This document shows, one piece after another, positions 24,352 through 33,945 of a DNA stretch of 64,000 nucleotides. Source of the stretch: Pedobacter jeongneungensis (lineage in GTDB: Bacteria > Bacteroidota > Bacteroidia > Sphingobacteriales > Sphingobacteriaceae); the NCBI RefSeq assembly GCF_000633455.1, contig NZ_AYMG01000012.1, positions 1 to 64,000 of the forward strand. The letters are read 5' to 3'. The notes below the pieces were generated by a model. It made no database searches and was not told the DNA's origin. It saw only the letters and a list, made by a program, of their open reading frames with translations. The translations under genes were made by a program, and so were the position numbers. Each line of letters opens with the position of its first letter. The first letter of the stretch is position 1.

Positions 24352-26262
24352 TTGCCAAAAGAATATTTCAAAAAACTTCAGGACCTGCTAAACACCGAGC
24401 GCGAAGAAGATTTACAATCCTATTTAAAACTTACTGAAAATACTTCTGCTGCAGATAGGAGGGCTTTAGGTTTAACCTGGTATCCGATTGCGGTCAGAAA
24501 CACAGAAATCGGCCGTGGCGATTATTTAACAGTAGAACTGGAACGGACTACACATCAGGATTTTTCACATCAATTCCGTTTCGGATCTGCCGTAGTGTTA
24601 TTTTCAAATCATGATGCCAAAGAAGATCGTATCGAAGGGATTATCACACATCAGAGTGGAAGCAGCATGAAAATCAGCTTGAGGGTAGATGAATTACCTG
24701 ACTGGACCAGGAACGGGAAACTGGGTGTTGATTTGCTTTTTGATAATAACAGTTACGACGAGATGCAGAATGCGCTTAAACAGGCCACAAATCTTGCAGA
24801 AAATGATACTGAAAATAAACTGATCAGAATCTTAACGAAAGGTGAAAAACCTTCATTTAGAGGAGAAGAAAAGTTTATTATTCCCAATACCTTAAACGAT
24901 TCGCAACAGTTGGCTGTAAATAAAATTGTTTCGGCTGATCATTTAGCCGTAGTCCATGGTCCTCCGGGAACAGGAAAAACCACAACGCTTGTACACGCCA
25001 TCAAATCGCTTGCAAAACATAGTGATCAAAAGATACTGGTTGTGGCGCCAAGCAATACTGCAGTTGATCTATTAACGGAAAAACTGGCTGCTGAAGGTTT
25101 AAAAGTAATCAGGGTAGGCAATCCTGCAAGAGTTTCGGAAAGATTGCTTGCGGCTACGCTCGATCATCAAATGGCAGATCATCCCGAAATGAAAACCATT
25201 AAAGCGTTAAAAAAGCAGGCCAGTGAGTATAAAAACATGGCTCATAAATACAAACGCAGCTTTGGTAAGGCAGAACGTGAGCAACGCAAAGCCCTGTTCG
25301 ATGAAGCCCATAAAATTGGAAAAGAAGTAGAAAAAACAGAACAGTATATTATGGATAACCTGTTTACCAAAGCGCAGATTATTACCGCTACTTTGGTAGG
25401 CGCGAATCATTATACTGTTAGAAACTTAAAATACAATACCATCATTATCGATGAAGCTGGACAAGCCTTAGAACCGGCCTGCTGGATCCCTATTTTGAAA
25501 GCGCAAAAAGTGATTTTGGCAGGAGATCACTTCCAGCTTTCTCCAACGATAAAATCAAATGAAGCAGCAAGAAATGGATTGAGTAATACTTTACTTGAAA
25601 AAGCTATAAATCTTCATCCAGAGGCTGTTGTGTTGCTTAAGGAACAATACAGGATGAATAAAGATATTATGGGTTATTCCTCTCTGGTATTCTATAATAA
25701 TGAGTTAAAGGCGCATCGCTCAGTGGCTGATCATGTATTGTTTGCGGGAGATCAACCCATACAGTTTATTGATACGGCAGGTTGCAGTTATGATGAAAAA
25801 TTAGATGGAACAAGCACCACCAACCCTGATGAGGCTGCATTTTTGGTCAAACATTTAACACACCTGGTGAGTAATTTAACGGCTCAACCTTTAGGGAGTT
25901 TTCCATCTGTCGCCATTGTTTCTCCTTACAAACAGCAGGTACAGATTTTAAAAGCATTGGTACAGGAAAATGAAATATTGATTCCGCACCTGGATAAAAT
26001 TGCTGTAAATACCATCGATAGTTTTCAGGGGCAGGAACGTGATGTGGTATACATTAGTTTAACCAGAAGTAACGGTGAAGGAAGCATTGGCTTTTTATCG
26101 GATACAAGAAGGATGAACGTAGCCATGACGAGGGCCCGAAAAAAACTAGTGATTGTTGGCGACAGTTCTACGCTCTCAAAATCTAAATTCTATGCATCAT
26201 TTATTCAATATGCAGAAAAATTGAATGCTTATCATAGCGCCTGGGAATTTATGGACCTATAG
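24352..26262 (+). CDS. SF1 (IGHMBP2/Upf1-like) DNA/RNA helicase
   Basis: A 636-residue superfamily 1B helicase. Domain order: N-terminal OB/stalk-like region (1-190), RecA1 with Q motif region LNDSQQLAV and Walker A GPPGTGKT (203-210), Walker B IIIDEAGQ, then RecA2 with VNTIDSFQGQERDVVYISL (motif V) and MNVAMTRARKKLVIVGD (motif VI). The alpha-helical charged insertion around residues 285-335 is the stalk/1B segment. Family members unwind DNA or RNA in 5'-3' direction. The start is a TTG; no nearer ATG precedes the conserved region. It may be cotranscribed with the HipA/DUF3037 pair; the cellular role is unknown. Confidence 0.9.
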   Translation: MPKEYFKKLQDLLNTEREEDLQSYLKLTENTSAADRRALGLTWYPIAVRNTEIGRGDYLTVELERTTHQDFSHQFRFGSAVVLFSNHDAKEDRIEGIITHQSGSSMKISLRVDELPDWTRNGKLGVDLLFDNNSYDEMQNALKQATNLAENDTENKLIRILTKGEKPSFRGEEKFIIPNTLNDSQQLAVNKIVSADHLAVVHGPPGTGKTTTLVHAIKSLAKHSDQKILVVAPSNTAVDLLTEKLAAEGLKVIRVGNPARVSERLLAATLDHQMADHPEMKTIKALKKQASEYKNMAHKYKRSFGKAEREQRKALFDEAHKIGKEVEKTEQYIMDNLFTKAQIITATLVGANHYTVRNLKYNTIIIDEAGQALEPACWIPILKAQKVILAGDHFQLSPTIKSNEAARNGLSNTLLEKAINLHPEAVVLLKEQYRMNKDIMGYSSLVFYNNELKAHRSVADHVLFAGDQPIQFIDTAGCSYDEKLDGTSTTNPDEAAFLVKHLTHLVSNLTAQPLGSFPSVAIVSPYKQQVQILKALVQENEILIPHLDKIAVNTIDSFQGQERDVVYISLTRSNGEGSIGFLSDTRRMNVAMTRARKKLVIVGDSSTLSKSKFYASFIQYAEKLNAYHSAWEFMDL

Positions 26263-26428
26263 TTATAAAACTGTTACCTTTAATACGGGGAAGAGCTGAA
26301 TAAAATTATTATTTTTACGTTTAATCATCCCAGATTTAATTTGTAATTCTTGGTTTTTTAAATATATAGATTTTTTGAAAATATTTATGCCGGTAAATAT
26401 TGTATGCGGCTTACTATATTAATTATTC

Positions 26429-26806
26429 ATGACTGAAACTATTAAAATTCTCATCGCTGATGATAGCGATATGATGAGGCTTGTAATGAAGCGTTTGTTT
26501 AGCAATTACGTTGTTTCACCGAATATTTCTGAAACCAAGAATTTATCTGATACCATAAATTACCTAAAAGAAGAATCGATAGACTTTTTACTTCTGGATA
26601 TTAACATGCCACAAGGGGATAGTAATCCGGATACCATAAGAGAGATTTTAACGATCCAGCCTGATATAAAAATTTGTATGTTCAGTGGCAATGATAAAGA
26701 TCTGCTGGAGCAAGATTTTTTAGAAGCCGGTGCCGTTGGTTTTGTTCAAAAAGATGAAAAAATGGGCGATTCTCTTCAACAGGTAATCAACAGTGTTTTT
26801 AATTAA
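26429..26806 (+). CDS. Response regulator receiver protein
   Basis: A 125-residue CheY-like receiver, acidic pair D11/D12 (IADDSD), phosphoacceptor D57 (LLLDINMPQGD), conserved Lys in GFVQKDEK. No output domain, so it acts by contact with another protein or as a relay. MFSGND in the beta4 region is typical. The stop overlaps that of the convergent topB by 4 nt. Partner kinase not in the neighbourhood. Confidence 0.9.
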   Translation: MTETIKILIADDSDMMRLVMKRLFSNYVVSPNISETKNLSDTINYLKEESIDFLLLDINMPQGDSNPDTIREILTIQPDIKICMFSGNDKDLLEQDFLEAGAVGFVQKDEKMGDSLQQVINSVFN

Positions 26807-28656
26807 GCCTTTTCGAGTTTCTTTTCTTCTTCAAGTTTGCCAGATATACTTGCACCTGCTATTAACAGTTCGTGGGTAATTGTTTTGGTATATTCAGTTA
26901 TTTCTGATTTAAAATCTTTTACCGAAGATCCAGATCTGATCTCTTCCAGCCTTTTTTCCCATTGTCCGGTAAGTTCGGCCTGAGCAATCTGTTTATCTTT
27001 AACTACCTCATAAACGGCCAAACCCTTATTGGTAGGCACCAGATTTCTTTTTTCTCTGGTAATGTATTCTCTCGTAATTAAAGTTTCGATAATGGATGCA
27101 CGTGTAGCCGGAGTGCCTAAACCACTGTCTTTCATGGCGTAACGTAGCTCTTCATCTTCAATTTCTTTACCACAGGTTTCGAGTGCTTTTAACAACGATG
27201 CCTCATTATACATCGGTTTTGGCTTGGTCTGTTTCTCTAAAAGTGATTTTTCTGTAATAGGTAACAGTTCGCCAACTGCAACTTTGGGTAACGCAGCATT
27301 ATCTTCGTCTTTTTTATCGTCTTCCGGATCATTAAAAACAGCTCTCCAGCCTGCAGAGCGGATTACTGTTCCATTGGCAACAAAGGTAAGTCCCGATTGT
27401 ATGGTGATTTTGGTGAGTTCTTTTAAACATTCCTGATGGAAAGCTTCAATCATCCGGCCTACAACCATGTCATATACAGCCTGTTTATCCGGACTTAGGC
27501 CATAAGCCTGTTCGCCAGTAGGTAAAACAGCATGGTGATCGGTTACTTTCTTTGCATTAACACTCCGTTTGTTAAGTGTAACTGTCTGTAAAAACTGAGC
27601 CTGTTTTCCAAAATCGGGATGATCTGTAAATTTTGTAATCAGATCCGGAACGCCTGCAAAAACATCATCTCCAATATAACGCGATCCGGTACGTGGATAA
27701 GAAACCAGTTTACTTTCGTAAAGGTTCTGCAAAATATTAAGCGTCTGGTCGGCGGTATATCCCTTTTTCTTATTGGCTTCCTGTTGCAAGCTACTTAAAT
27801 CGTGCAATAGCGGTGGTGGTTCTTTTCTTGGTTTTGCTTCAACCGCTGTAATGTTACCGCCCGTAGGGAAACCAGAGGCCACATCTTCTACCAGTGCAAA
27901 TAACTTTTCTACTTCTTCTTTATCTTTATAATTGGAGGTAGAAACCGCTTTAAAAGCTTGCTCATCTTTAGTAAGCAAGATGCTGATCTGGTAATAAGTT
28001 TGAGGCACAAAGTTTTTAATCTCTAAAAAGCGGGCGCAAATCATCGCCAGGGTAGGTGTTTGTACCCTTCCTAAAGAAAGTACTGTTCGGTTTCCAGCAG
28101 AAATACTTAAAGCTTGTGTGGCATTCATCCCCACCAACCAATCAGATTCTGAACGGCAATGTGCAGAATTAAACAAAGTATCGTAATCGGTACCGGGTTT
28201 TAGGTTTCTAAATCCATCTTTTATCGCTTCATCTGTTTGTGAGGAGATCCAAAGGCGCTTAAAAGGCTTTTTACACTTTAAGTAGTAGTAAATGTACCTA
28301 AAGATTAATTCGCCCTCACGCCCGGCATCCGTTGCCACAATAATTTCGGTAGCCTCGTCAAAAAGTTTTTTAATGGTATCTAGTTGTTTCCTTACTGCAG
28401 GATCTTCTACAAAACCATCTTTTGTTTTAATTTTTCGTATGGCAAGTTTGAATTTTTGCGGCAGCATAGGTAAATGCTGTTTCCGCCAACCGATAAAGCC
28501 ATAATCTTGCGGTGGTGCCAATTGTAATAAATGCCCAAATGCCCAGGTAAAAGAATATCCTTTACCTTCAATGTATCCATCTTTTCTGGTGGTTGCTCCG
28601 AAAACTTTAGCAAGTTCACGACCAACAGAGGGCTTTTCTGCAATTACAATCTTCAT
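26803..28656 (-). CDS. topB: DNA topoisomerase III
   Basis: A 617-residue type IA topoisomerase from ATG 28656, which gives the usual MKIVIAEKPSVG start; an ATG at 28692 would add 12 residues with no family likeness. TOPRIM domain at the N-terminus; active-site tyrosine Y320 in LVSYPRTGSRYI, within the toroidal fold. Zinc-finger repeats of TopA are absent, as in TopB-type enzymes, and the length fits (E. coli TopB 653). It relaxes and decatenates single-stranded-gap DNA in the cytoplasm. Convergent with the receiver gene. Confidence 0.95.
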   Translation of the reverse strand: MKIVIAEKPSVGRELAKVFGATTRKDGYIEGKGYSFTWAFGHLLQLAPPQDYGFIGWRKQHLPMLPQKFKLAIRKIKTKDGFVEDPAVRKQLDTIKKLFDEATEIIVATDAGREGELIFRYIYYYLKCKKPFKRLWISSQTDEAIKDGFRNLKPGTDYDTLFNSAHCRSESDWLVGMNATQALSISAGNRTVLSLGRVQTPTLAMICARFLEIKNFVPQTYYQISILLTKDEQAFKAVSTSNYKDKEEVEKLFALVEDVASGFPTGGNITAVEAKPRKEPPPLLHDLSSLQQEANKKKGYTADQTLNILQNLYESKLVSYPRTGSRYIGDDVFAGVPDLITKFTDHPDFGKQAQFLQTVTLNKRSVNAKKVTDHHAVLPTGEQAYGLSPDKQAVYDMVVGRMIEAFHQECLKELTKITIQSGLTFVANGTVIRSAGWRAVFNDPEDDKKDEDNAALPKVAVGELLPITEKSLLEKQTKPKPMYNEASLLKALETCGKEIEDEELRYAMKDSGLGTPATRASIIETLITREYITREKRNLVPTNKGLAVYEVVKDKQIAQAELTGQWEKRLEEIRSGSSVKDFKSEITEYTKTITHELLIAGASISGKLEEEKKLEKA

Positions 28657-28858
28657 GAATGGGCTTATCTTTTCAACCCCAAAGATGCTCAAAATAATGG
28701 CAATAGCTTAAAAAAATTACTCACAATGCCATTTAATGCTCTTTTTTAAAAACAAATACCTGCTAAGTTTGTCCATGATCTGTGTTGATAATTTTTATAT
28801 CAAATTGATTAACAATTCGGTAATACATCGATCTAACCGCTACAATTGATTTTTATTA

Positions 28859-29302
28859 ATGGACAAAATTTATGATCTGCTGGGAAGTAAGATAAAAGTG
28901 GAACTAGAACCACAGCTCATCCGGGTGTATAGCAATGCAGCACTCTGGCAATTTCTTGATGGCAAAGCCGATAGCCGGTTTAACCTGATGGTTGATGTAA
29001 TTAAAGCAGATTATAATCAACATTTTGGCAAGGCGCTTGCCATTTCAAACGATTCGCTTATTGTAGAAATTCTTGTTCACGTGTATTGCGATTACCTGGG
29101 CTTAAATTTTAACCGCATTGTTAGGGTAAAATGGATTCAGGTTTTGGTTAAAAAGCTACTTAAAAGGGCCGAAATTGTAGATTGCGGCGAAAAAGGTGTA
29201 GACAGTAATCGTTGGGTGTGGGACTTACTGTCGGGCAGCAAATCCCTGTTTATCCGAATGCTTCCTAAAAACCTCAATGCGAAAAATATCAAATTGCATT
29301 AA
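28859..29302 (+). CDS. Conserved-looking hypothetical protein
   Basis: A 147-residue protein I do not recognise. It is mostly helical and basic, with no signal peptide; hydrophobic blocks (LIVEILVHVYCDYLGL, WIQVLVKKLLKRA) look like buried helices. C-terminal KNLNAKNIKLH is basic. The stop overlaps the stop of the L,D-transpeptidase-type gene by 4 nt (tail-to-tail). Coding potential seems real because it is the only long frame in a clean region with Bacteroidota codon use. Function unknown. Confidence 0.55.
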   Translation: MDKIYDLLGSKIKVELEPQLIRVYSNAALWQFLDGKADSRFNLMVDVIKADYNQHFGKALAISNDSLIVEILVHVYCDYLGLNFNRIVRVKWIQVLVKKLLKRAEIVDCGEKGVDSNRWVWDLLSGSKSLFIRMLPKNLNAKNIKLH

Positions 29303-30084
29303 TCCACCTGCGCAGCGAAGAGCTGTTCTTGATTAAGAACTACACTTGCAGCCAGCGTTTCATTTAAAAACGCAGAGTTATATTGCTGGTCTGAATTATT
29401 GATAAAAAGTACTGTTCTGTCTGAAATGGTATTGATCACCTGATCGGCCAGTTTAGCAGCAACTGCCGGACAACCCTGACTTCTGCCCAATCTACCCAAT
29501 TGATCTATACTTTGCTGGCTTACGTAACTTGCTCCATGCACCACAATTGATCTTTCCCTTGCATTGCTATTAAAACCCTGATCCATGCCATCCAATTTGA
29601 GCGAACGACCATGTTTACCATTATAAATTTCGCCGGTTAAATAGAAGCCCAAACTGCTCTGGTTGGAGTTGATGTTATTAGAGAAAGATGAAGGTTTATC
29701 GCCACCGCTGTTTTGGCCATGGGCTACCCAGGTGTTCATTAGCAGTTTCCTGTTAGCCAGATCGATGATATAAAGGCGCTTTTTACAGCTTTCCTGGTCA
29801 AAATCGGCAATGGTTAAGATGGATTTGGCATGTAGTAAACCCGAATATTTCATGTTGTAAAATCCGGTTAATGCCTTTTCGAAAACCTGTTCACTTAGTC
29901 CGGCAGAATCTAAATGTACCTGATGATAAATGTTTAAAATGAATTGATTGTATAGGCTATCTGCAGCTATGGCTCTAACTGCTTCTTGTTGTGAGTGTGG
30001 AAGCTCCACGGCTTTCCAACTTGTTCCGACAATGCTCATACCCGCTAATAAAATCGTAGCAATGCCCAGGATGTGTCTCTTCAT
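29299..30084 (-). CDS. YkuD_2-type murein L,D-transpeptidase catalytic domain protein
   Basis: A 261-residue exported protein with an N-terminal signal (ILGIATILLAGMSIVG). The C-terminal region carries an L,D-transpeptidase catalytic pattern: H in IVVHGASYV and C in S-Q-G-C-P-A (GRSQGCPAV), the His-Ser-Gly-Cys arrangement of the family. Annotators usually call this subtype a YkuD_2 (PF13645) catalytic-domain family protein with putative role in cell-wall cross-linking in the periplasm. Convergent with the hypothetical at 28859. Confidence 0.85.
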   Translation of the reverse strand: MKRHILGIATILLAGMSIVGTSWKAVELPHSQQEAVRAIAADSLYNQFILNIYHQVHLDSAGLSEQVFEKALTGFYNMKYSGLLHAKSILTIADFDQESCKKRLYIIDLANRKLLMNTWVAHGQNSGGDKPSSFSNNINSNQSSLGFYLTGEIYNGKHGRSLKLDGMDQGFNSNARERSIVVHGASYVSQQSIDQLGRLGRSQGCPAVAAKLADQVINTISDRTVLFINNSDQQYNSAFLNETLAASVVLNQEQLFAAQVD

Positions 30085-30297
30085 TCAGTTTGGTTTAGTT
30101 TGATATTGAGCTATTTATACGGTGATTTTACTTAAATGTTGCCCACATCTATTTTGTAGTGTTAAAAATACAGGTTGTTTTACACTCTCGTGACTAAAGC
30201 CCTGATTATATAGCTTTGAAGAATGTGAATTTCTTTTTATTCAGAGAATTAAGCTAACAAAGCCATTTATTTAGTGTTATCTCTTAAATCCCGGACT

Positions 30298-31746
30298 ATG
30301 AAAATTTTATTAACTGGTGCAAATGGCTATATCGGTACAAGATTGCTTCCGCTTCTACTGGAAGAAAAGCATGAAATTATTTGTATGGTTAGGGATAAGC
30401 GTCGGTTCATTTCCGAATCTGAATTAAGCGATCAGGTAAAAATTATTACCGGTGATTTGCTTGAAGCTGATACCTTAAATGAAATTCCTGAAGATATAGA
30501 TGCCGCTTATTACCTGGTGCATTCCATGTCATCCAGCCAGACCGGATTTTCGGATATGGAGAAAGCCTCTTCAGAAAATTTTTCTGAAGCTGTTAAAAAG
30601 ACAAATTGTAAGCAGATTGTCTATTTAACCGGCATTGCCAACGATGAACATTTATCTAAACATTTGGGATCGAGGTTAGCAGTTGAAGAAGAACTTAAAT
30701 CATCAGGAAAAGCCTGTACCATTTTAAGGGCAGCCATTATTATTGGCTCTGGAAGTGCCTCATTCGAAATTATACGCGATTTAACGGAGAAAATTCCTTT
30801 CATGATTACACCAAAATGGGTGGAAACACGCTGTCAGCCAATTGGCATACGCGATGTTTTAGCTTATCTGATCGGTGTACTGCACAATGATAAAGCTTAT
30901 AATCAAACTTTCGATATCGGAGGACCTGATATATTGACCTATAAAGAAATGCTTTTGGGCTATGCAAAAGAACGGGGTTTAAAGAGATGGATTGTGACTG
31001 TTCCTGTTTTAACGCCAAGGTTATCTTCACTTTGGCTAAACATGATTACACCCGTGCCTTATTCGCTCGCGAGAAGTTTGGTGGATAGCATGAAAAATGA
31101 AGTGATATGTAAAGATAACCGCATCCAGCAAGTGGTGCCACGCGATTGTTTAAGTTACGCTGAATCATTACATCTTGCCTTCGAAAAAATCGACCAGAAT
31201 TCCATTGTTTCGAGCTGGAAAGATGCTTTGAACCGTGGTTATCTCCATTCAAATTTTATGGACCAGATTAAGGTGCCACAAAATGGTACCCTACAATATA
31301 AAGTTAAAATGCCTTTTGAACGTAAAGCGGAGGAAGTTTTTGAGAATATCTGGAGCATTGGTGGTAATAGGGGTTGGTATTTTATGGATTGGCTTTGGCA
31401 TTTACGCGGATTTTTGGATAAAATGTTTGGAGGGGTAGGAACGCGCAGGGGGAGAACCAGCAATACTGATCTTCAGGCTGGTGATGTACTGGATTTTTGG
31501 CGGGTTTTACTTGCCGATAAAAAAGCTAAAAGACTGTTGTTGTACGCAGAAATGAAAGTGCCGGGTGAGGCCTGGCTCGAATTAAAACTGATTGAATTTC
31601 ATGGCAAGGCATTCCTGTCGCAAATAGCTACTTTCAGGCCAAAAGGTTTATGGGGCCGGATATATTGGTACGCCATGTGGCCTTTTCACATTGTGCTTTT
31701 TAAAGGTATGGCGAAAGAGATTACTACTTATCAACCCAATAATTAA
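30298..31746 (+). CDS. SDR-type oxidoreductase with DUF2867 C-terminus
   Basis: A 482-residue protein from ATG 30298 (an ATG at 30274 would add 8). Residues 1-300 are an atypical SDR/NAD(P)-binding domain: TGANGYIGTRLLP, VRDK, GDLLEADTL, DAAYYLVHSM. Residues about 325-480 match the DUF2867 type (WSIGGNRGWYFMDWLWHLRGFLD, GDVLDFWRVL, FRPKGLWGRIYWYAMWPFH). Such fusions are widely annotated as SDR family oxidoreductase or NAD-dependent epimerase; substrate unknown. A 40-residue membrane gene follows. Confidence 0.88.
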   Translation: MKILLTGANGYIGTRLLPLLLEEKHEIICMVRDKRRFISESELSDQVKIITGDLLEADTLNEIPEDIDAAYYLVHSMSSSQTGFSDMEKASSENFSEAVKKTNCKQIVYLTGIANDEHLSKHLGSRLAVEEELKSSGKACTILRAAIIIGSGSASFEIIRDLTEKIPFMITPKWVETRCQPIGIRDVLAYLIGVLHNDKAYNQTFDIGGPDILTYKEMLLGYAKERGLKRWIVTVPVLTPRLSSLWLNMITPVPYSLARSLVDSMKNEVICKDNRIQQVVPRDCLSYAESLHLAFEKIDQNSIVSSWKDALNRGYLHSNFMDQIKVPQNGTLQYKVKMPFERKAEEVFENIWSIGGNRGWYFMDWLWHLRGFLDKMFGGVGTRRGRTSNTDLQAGDVLDFWRVLLADKKAKRLLLYAEMKVPGEAWLELKLIEFHGKAFLSQIATFRPKGLWGRIYWYAMWPFHIVLFKGMAKEITTYQPNN

Positions 31747-31782
31747 ATCTATTTAGCTATTTTTGCCGAATAGATTAAAAAA

Positions 31783-31905
31783 ATGGCCGACCAAGAAAAT
31801 GATTATTCCTTCTGGACAAAATACAAGAGATTTGCTTCTACAGAAATCTTAATGTACCTCATCATGATTATTGGCATTGGTTTGGGGATTATTTTCTTAA
31901 GCTAA
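31783..31905 (+). CDS. Small single-pass membrane protein (40 aa)
   Basis: A short frame with ATG at 31783 and stop at 31905, 36 nt after the SDR gene. The protein has a charged soluble N-terminus (MADQENDYSFWTKYKRFAS) and one hydrophobic helix (about 22-39) ending at LS. Composition, spacing and good start context support translation. It probably is an inner-membrane microprotein; partners unknown. It would be missed by a 60-codon cut-off. Confidence 0.5.
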   Translation: MADQENDYSFWTKYKRFASTEILMYLIMIIGIGLGIIFLS

Positions 31906-32037
31906 GGGTGTTTTGTTTCCCGTAGATTCCGCAGAAAAGGGCCGCAGATTGATTTTGTCACCCCGAGCGGAGTCGAATATGGTCTCTTTACAAGTTGTTT
32001 TAGCATTATGCTAACCAATGGCTAATGAACCAACGAG

Positions 32038-33945
32038 CTATTTCTTCAAACTAAGCGCTAGTTTTAAATAATCAGCTGAATTTACATCGTTAATAAATTT
32101 CGAAAAGTCGGCATATTTTTCCGCAGGAAACGTTCCATCGTTTAAAATAAACTTTCTATAGTATGTTAATTTTTTGCCTTCTATAGATGTTTTACAAACA
32201 TATTGCCCAAAATCACTTTTAAAAGTTTTATCCTGTCCTATAATTAATGTGGTATCTACATTATCAGGTAGGGTATATACAATCGTATCCTCATCGGTAT
32301 AACCACGGTTAATGTATACAGGCAATATTCTGTTTTTTATTTCGGGGATTGATTTTTTGATGTTAAAGGTATTAAGCTGTAAAAACATTTTGTTGCCATT
32401 AACAGGCGCATAATTGCGGATATTAAGGGTAATTTCTTCCGTTAATTTAGGTGCCATATCTTTTTTCTGTGCAAATGCCACCGTTTCAAAATCTATATTA
32501 TCAATATTGTAGGTTTCTTTAAGTAGTTTATGTTGTTCGGTGATGGATTTACCGATCAATTCTTCCTGATTTTCGTATTGTGAACCTTCGTAAACCGTAT
32601 TCATTTTCCCGGTAATGTTTCCATCGGCCTCGATAATGAGGTTTGCTTTGCGGATCTGCAGGTTCTCGGCAGTGGTTAATTTTGGGGTATGCAACAATTT
32701 TCCTCCTTCAGGCGTACAGGCCAGTACCAGCCGGTCGTCGGTAAAATCGCTTAAAAAGCCAAATGGAATTTTCTGACTGGTACATTCCAGCCAGGTGGTA
32801 TCGCCTTTTAAAGGCATGCAGAGAATAATGTGGTTACCCTGCACCATACTTGCATATTTCGGATCCATGCTCTTTTTTTCTGAACCAGCCTCCACTACAC
32901 AATAATGCGATTCTATATCGGCAGCACTCAACAAGCTTTGCATGTAGTTTACCAATGCTTTACAATCGCCATAACCCAGGCGGTCTACCTCGCTGGCAGC
33001 AATGGGCTGAAAACCACCAATGCCGATCTGCACACTGATGTACCTGGTTTTGTCCTGCAGGTATTGGTAAATTTTCCGTGCTTTATCTTTATCTGTTTTT
33101 TCGTTTTTAACTAAATCTTTCACCATTTGAACCGTTGCAGGTGGCAATGTTTTACGCTCTTTTAATAAATCGTCGTAAATCCATTTGCCTAGTTCTTGCC
33201 AGTTGGTGTAATTTCCTTTATGGTTATAATAGTAAAAATCGAGTGGGGCAATTTGTATGCTGGTGGCATAAGTTTCATGAGCAGGACTGTAAGGCTCAGT
33301 TCTAACGGCTAATATATTATTTACCTTCCAGATGGTTTTTTTCTGCTTTTCATCTGTGATTACTTCTGGTGTTCCGTTATAGTTTTGGGTTTTTACCCTT
33401 GTCTGATCAGTAGGTTTGCAGATGAAGGTATAACTGCTTTTTTCCACTGAAACATCGTCGGCAGGCTTGGGCGTCCAGTCGGGAATAATGAGGTTTTGTT
33501 TATTCCTGATTTCGTAGTTGTAAACCACCGTGTAAGGATATTCGTTTACCGAAGGAAGGTAATGTTTCACACGGCTATCCACAAAAAGAGAGAAACCATC
33601 GGCCGCACTCACATCTGCAAAATTGCTTTGGTTAAACTTAGTGACCGCAAGGCCTATGCTGTTGTACACTTCGCCCTTAATTCCTTTAATTGATATATTT
33701 TTATCATAGTAGATCACCAACCGGGCTTCATCTTCACCATTTTGGTTAAATACGGTGATGGCCTTTTTAACGCTCAACATCACATTATCAGGCGTACGCA
33801 TATCGATTACGGTTTCCTGGTTACGGATACAGGCATTGGCACGGTTACGCAGGCTCGCTGGTATTAAATCAACATCGTAATTATCCTGGGCATACCCAAT
33901 AACAGAGATGAAAAGCAAAAATGCCACCGTGAATAAAAATTTCAT
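32038..33945 (-). CDS. DUF3857/transglutaminase-like domain protein, active-site Cys present
   Basis: A 635-residue exported protein with signal MKFLFTVAFLLFISVIGYAQ. Residues about 55-230 are a DUF3857 domain; about 265-400 a transglutaminase-like fold with C328 (GYGDCKALV), a His in QGNHIILCM and Asp in KGDTTWLEC; the rest is a beta-rich DUF3858-like tail. The pair of these genes is common in Bacteroidota; family roles are not established, presumably cell-envelope. Starts directly after the stop of the upstream paralogue (0-nt gap), so they are translated together. Confidence 0.88.
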   Translation of the reverse strand: MKFLFTVAFLLFISVIGYAQDNYDVDLIPASLRNRANACIRNQETVIDMRTPDNVMLSVKKAITVFNQNGEDEARLVIYYDKNISIKGIKGEVYNSIGLAVTKFNQSNFADVSAADGFSLFVDSRVKHYLPSVNEYPYTVVYNYEIRNKQNLIIPDWTPKPADDVSVEKSSYTFICKPTDQTRVKTQNYNGTPEVITDEKQKKTIWKVNNILAVRTEPYSPAHETYATSIQIAPLDFYYYNHKGNYTNWQELGKWIYDDLLKERKTLPPATVQMVKDLVKNEKTDKDKARKIYQYLQDKTRYISVQIGIGGFQPIAASEVDRLGYGDCKALVNYMQSLLSAADIESHYCVVEAGSEKKSMDPKYASMVQGNHIILCMPLKGDTTWLECTSQKIPFGFLSDFTDDRLVLACTPEGGKLLHTPKLTTAENLQIRKANLIIEADGNITGKMNTVYEGSQYENQEELIGKSITEQHKLLKETYNIDNIDFETVAFAQKKDMAPKLTEEITLNIRNYAPVNGNKMFLQLNTFNIKKSIPEIKNRILPVYINRGYTDEDTIVYTLPDNVDTTLIIGQDKTFKSDFGQYVCKTSIEGKKLTYYRKFILNDGTFPAEKYADFSKFINDVNSADYLKLALSLKK

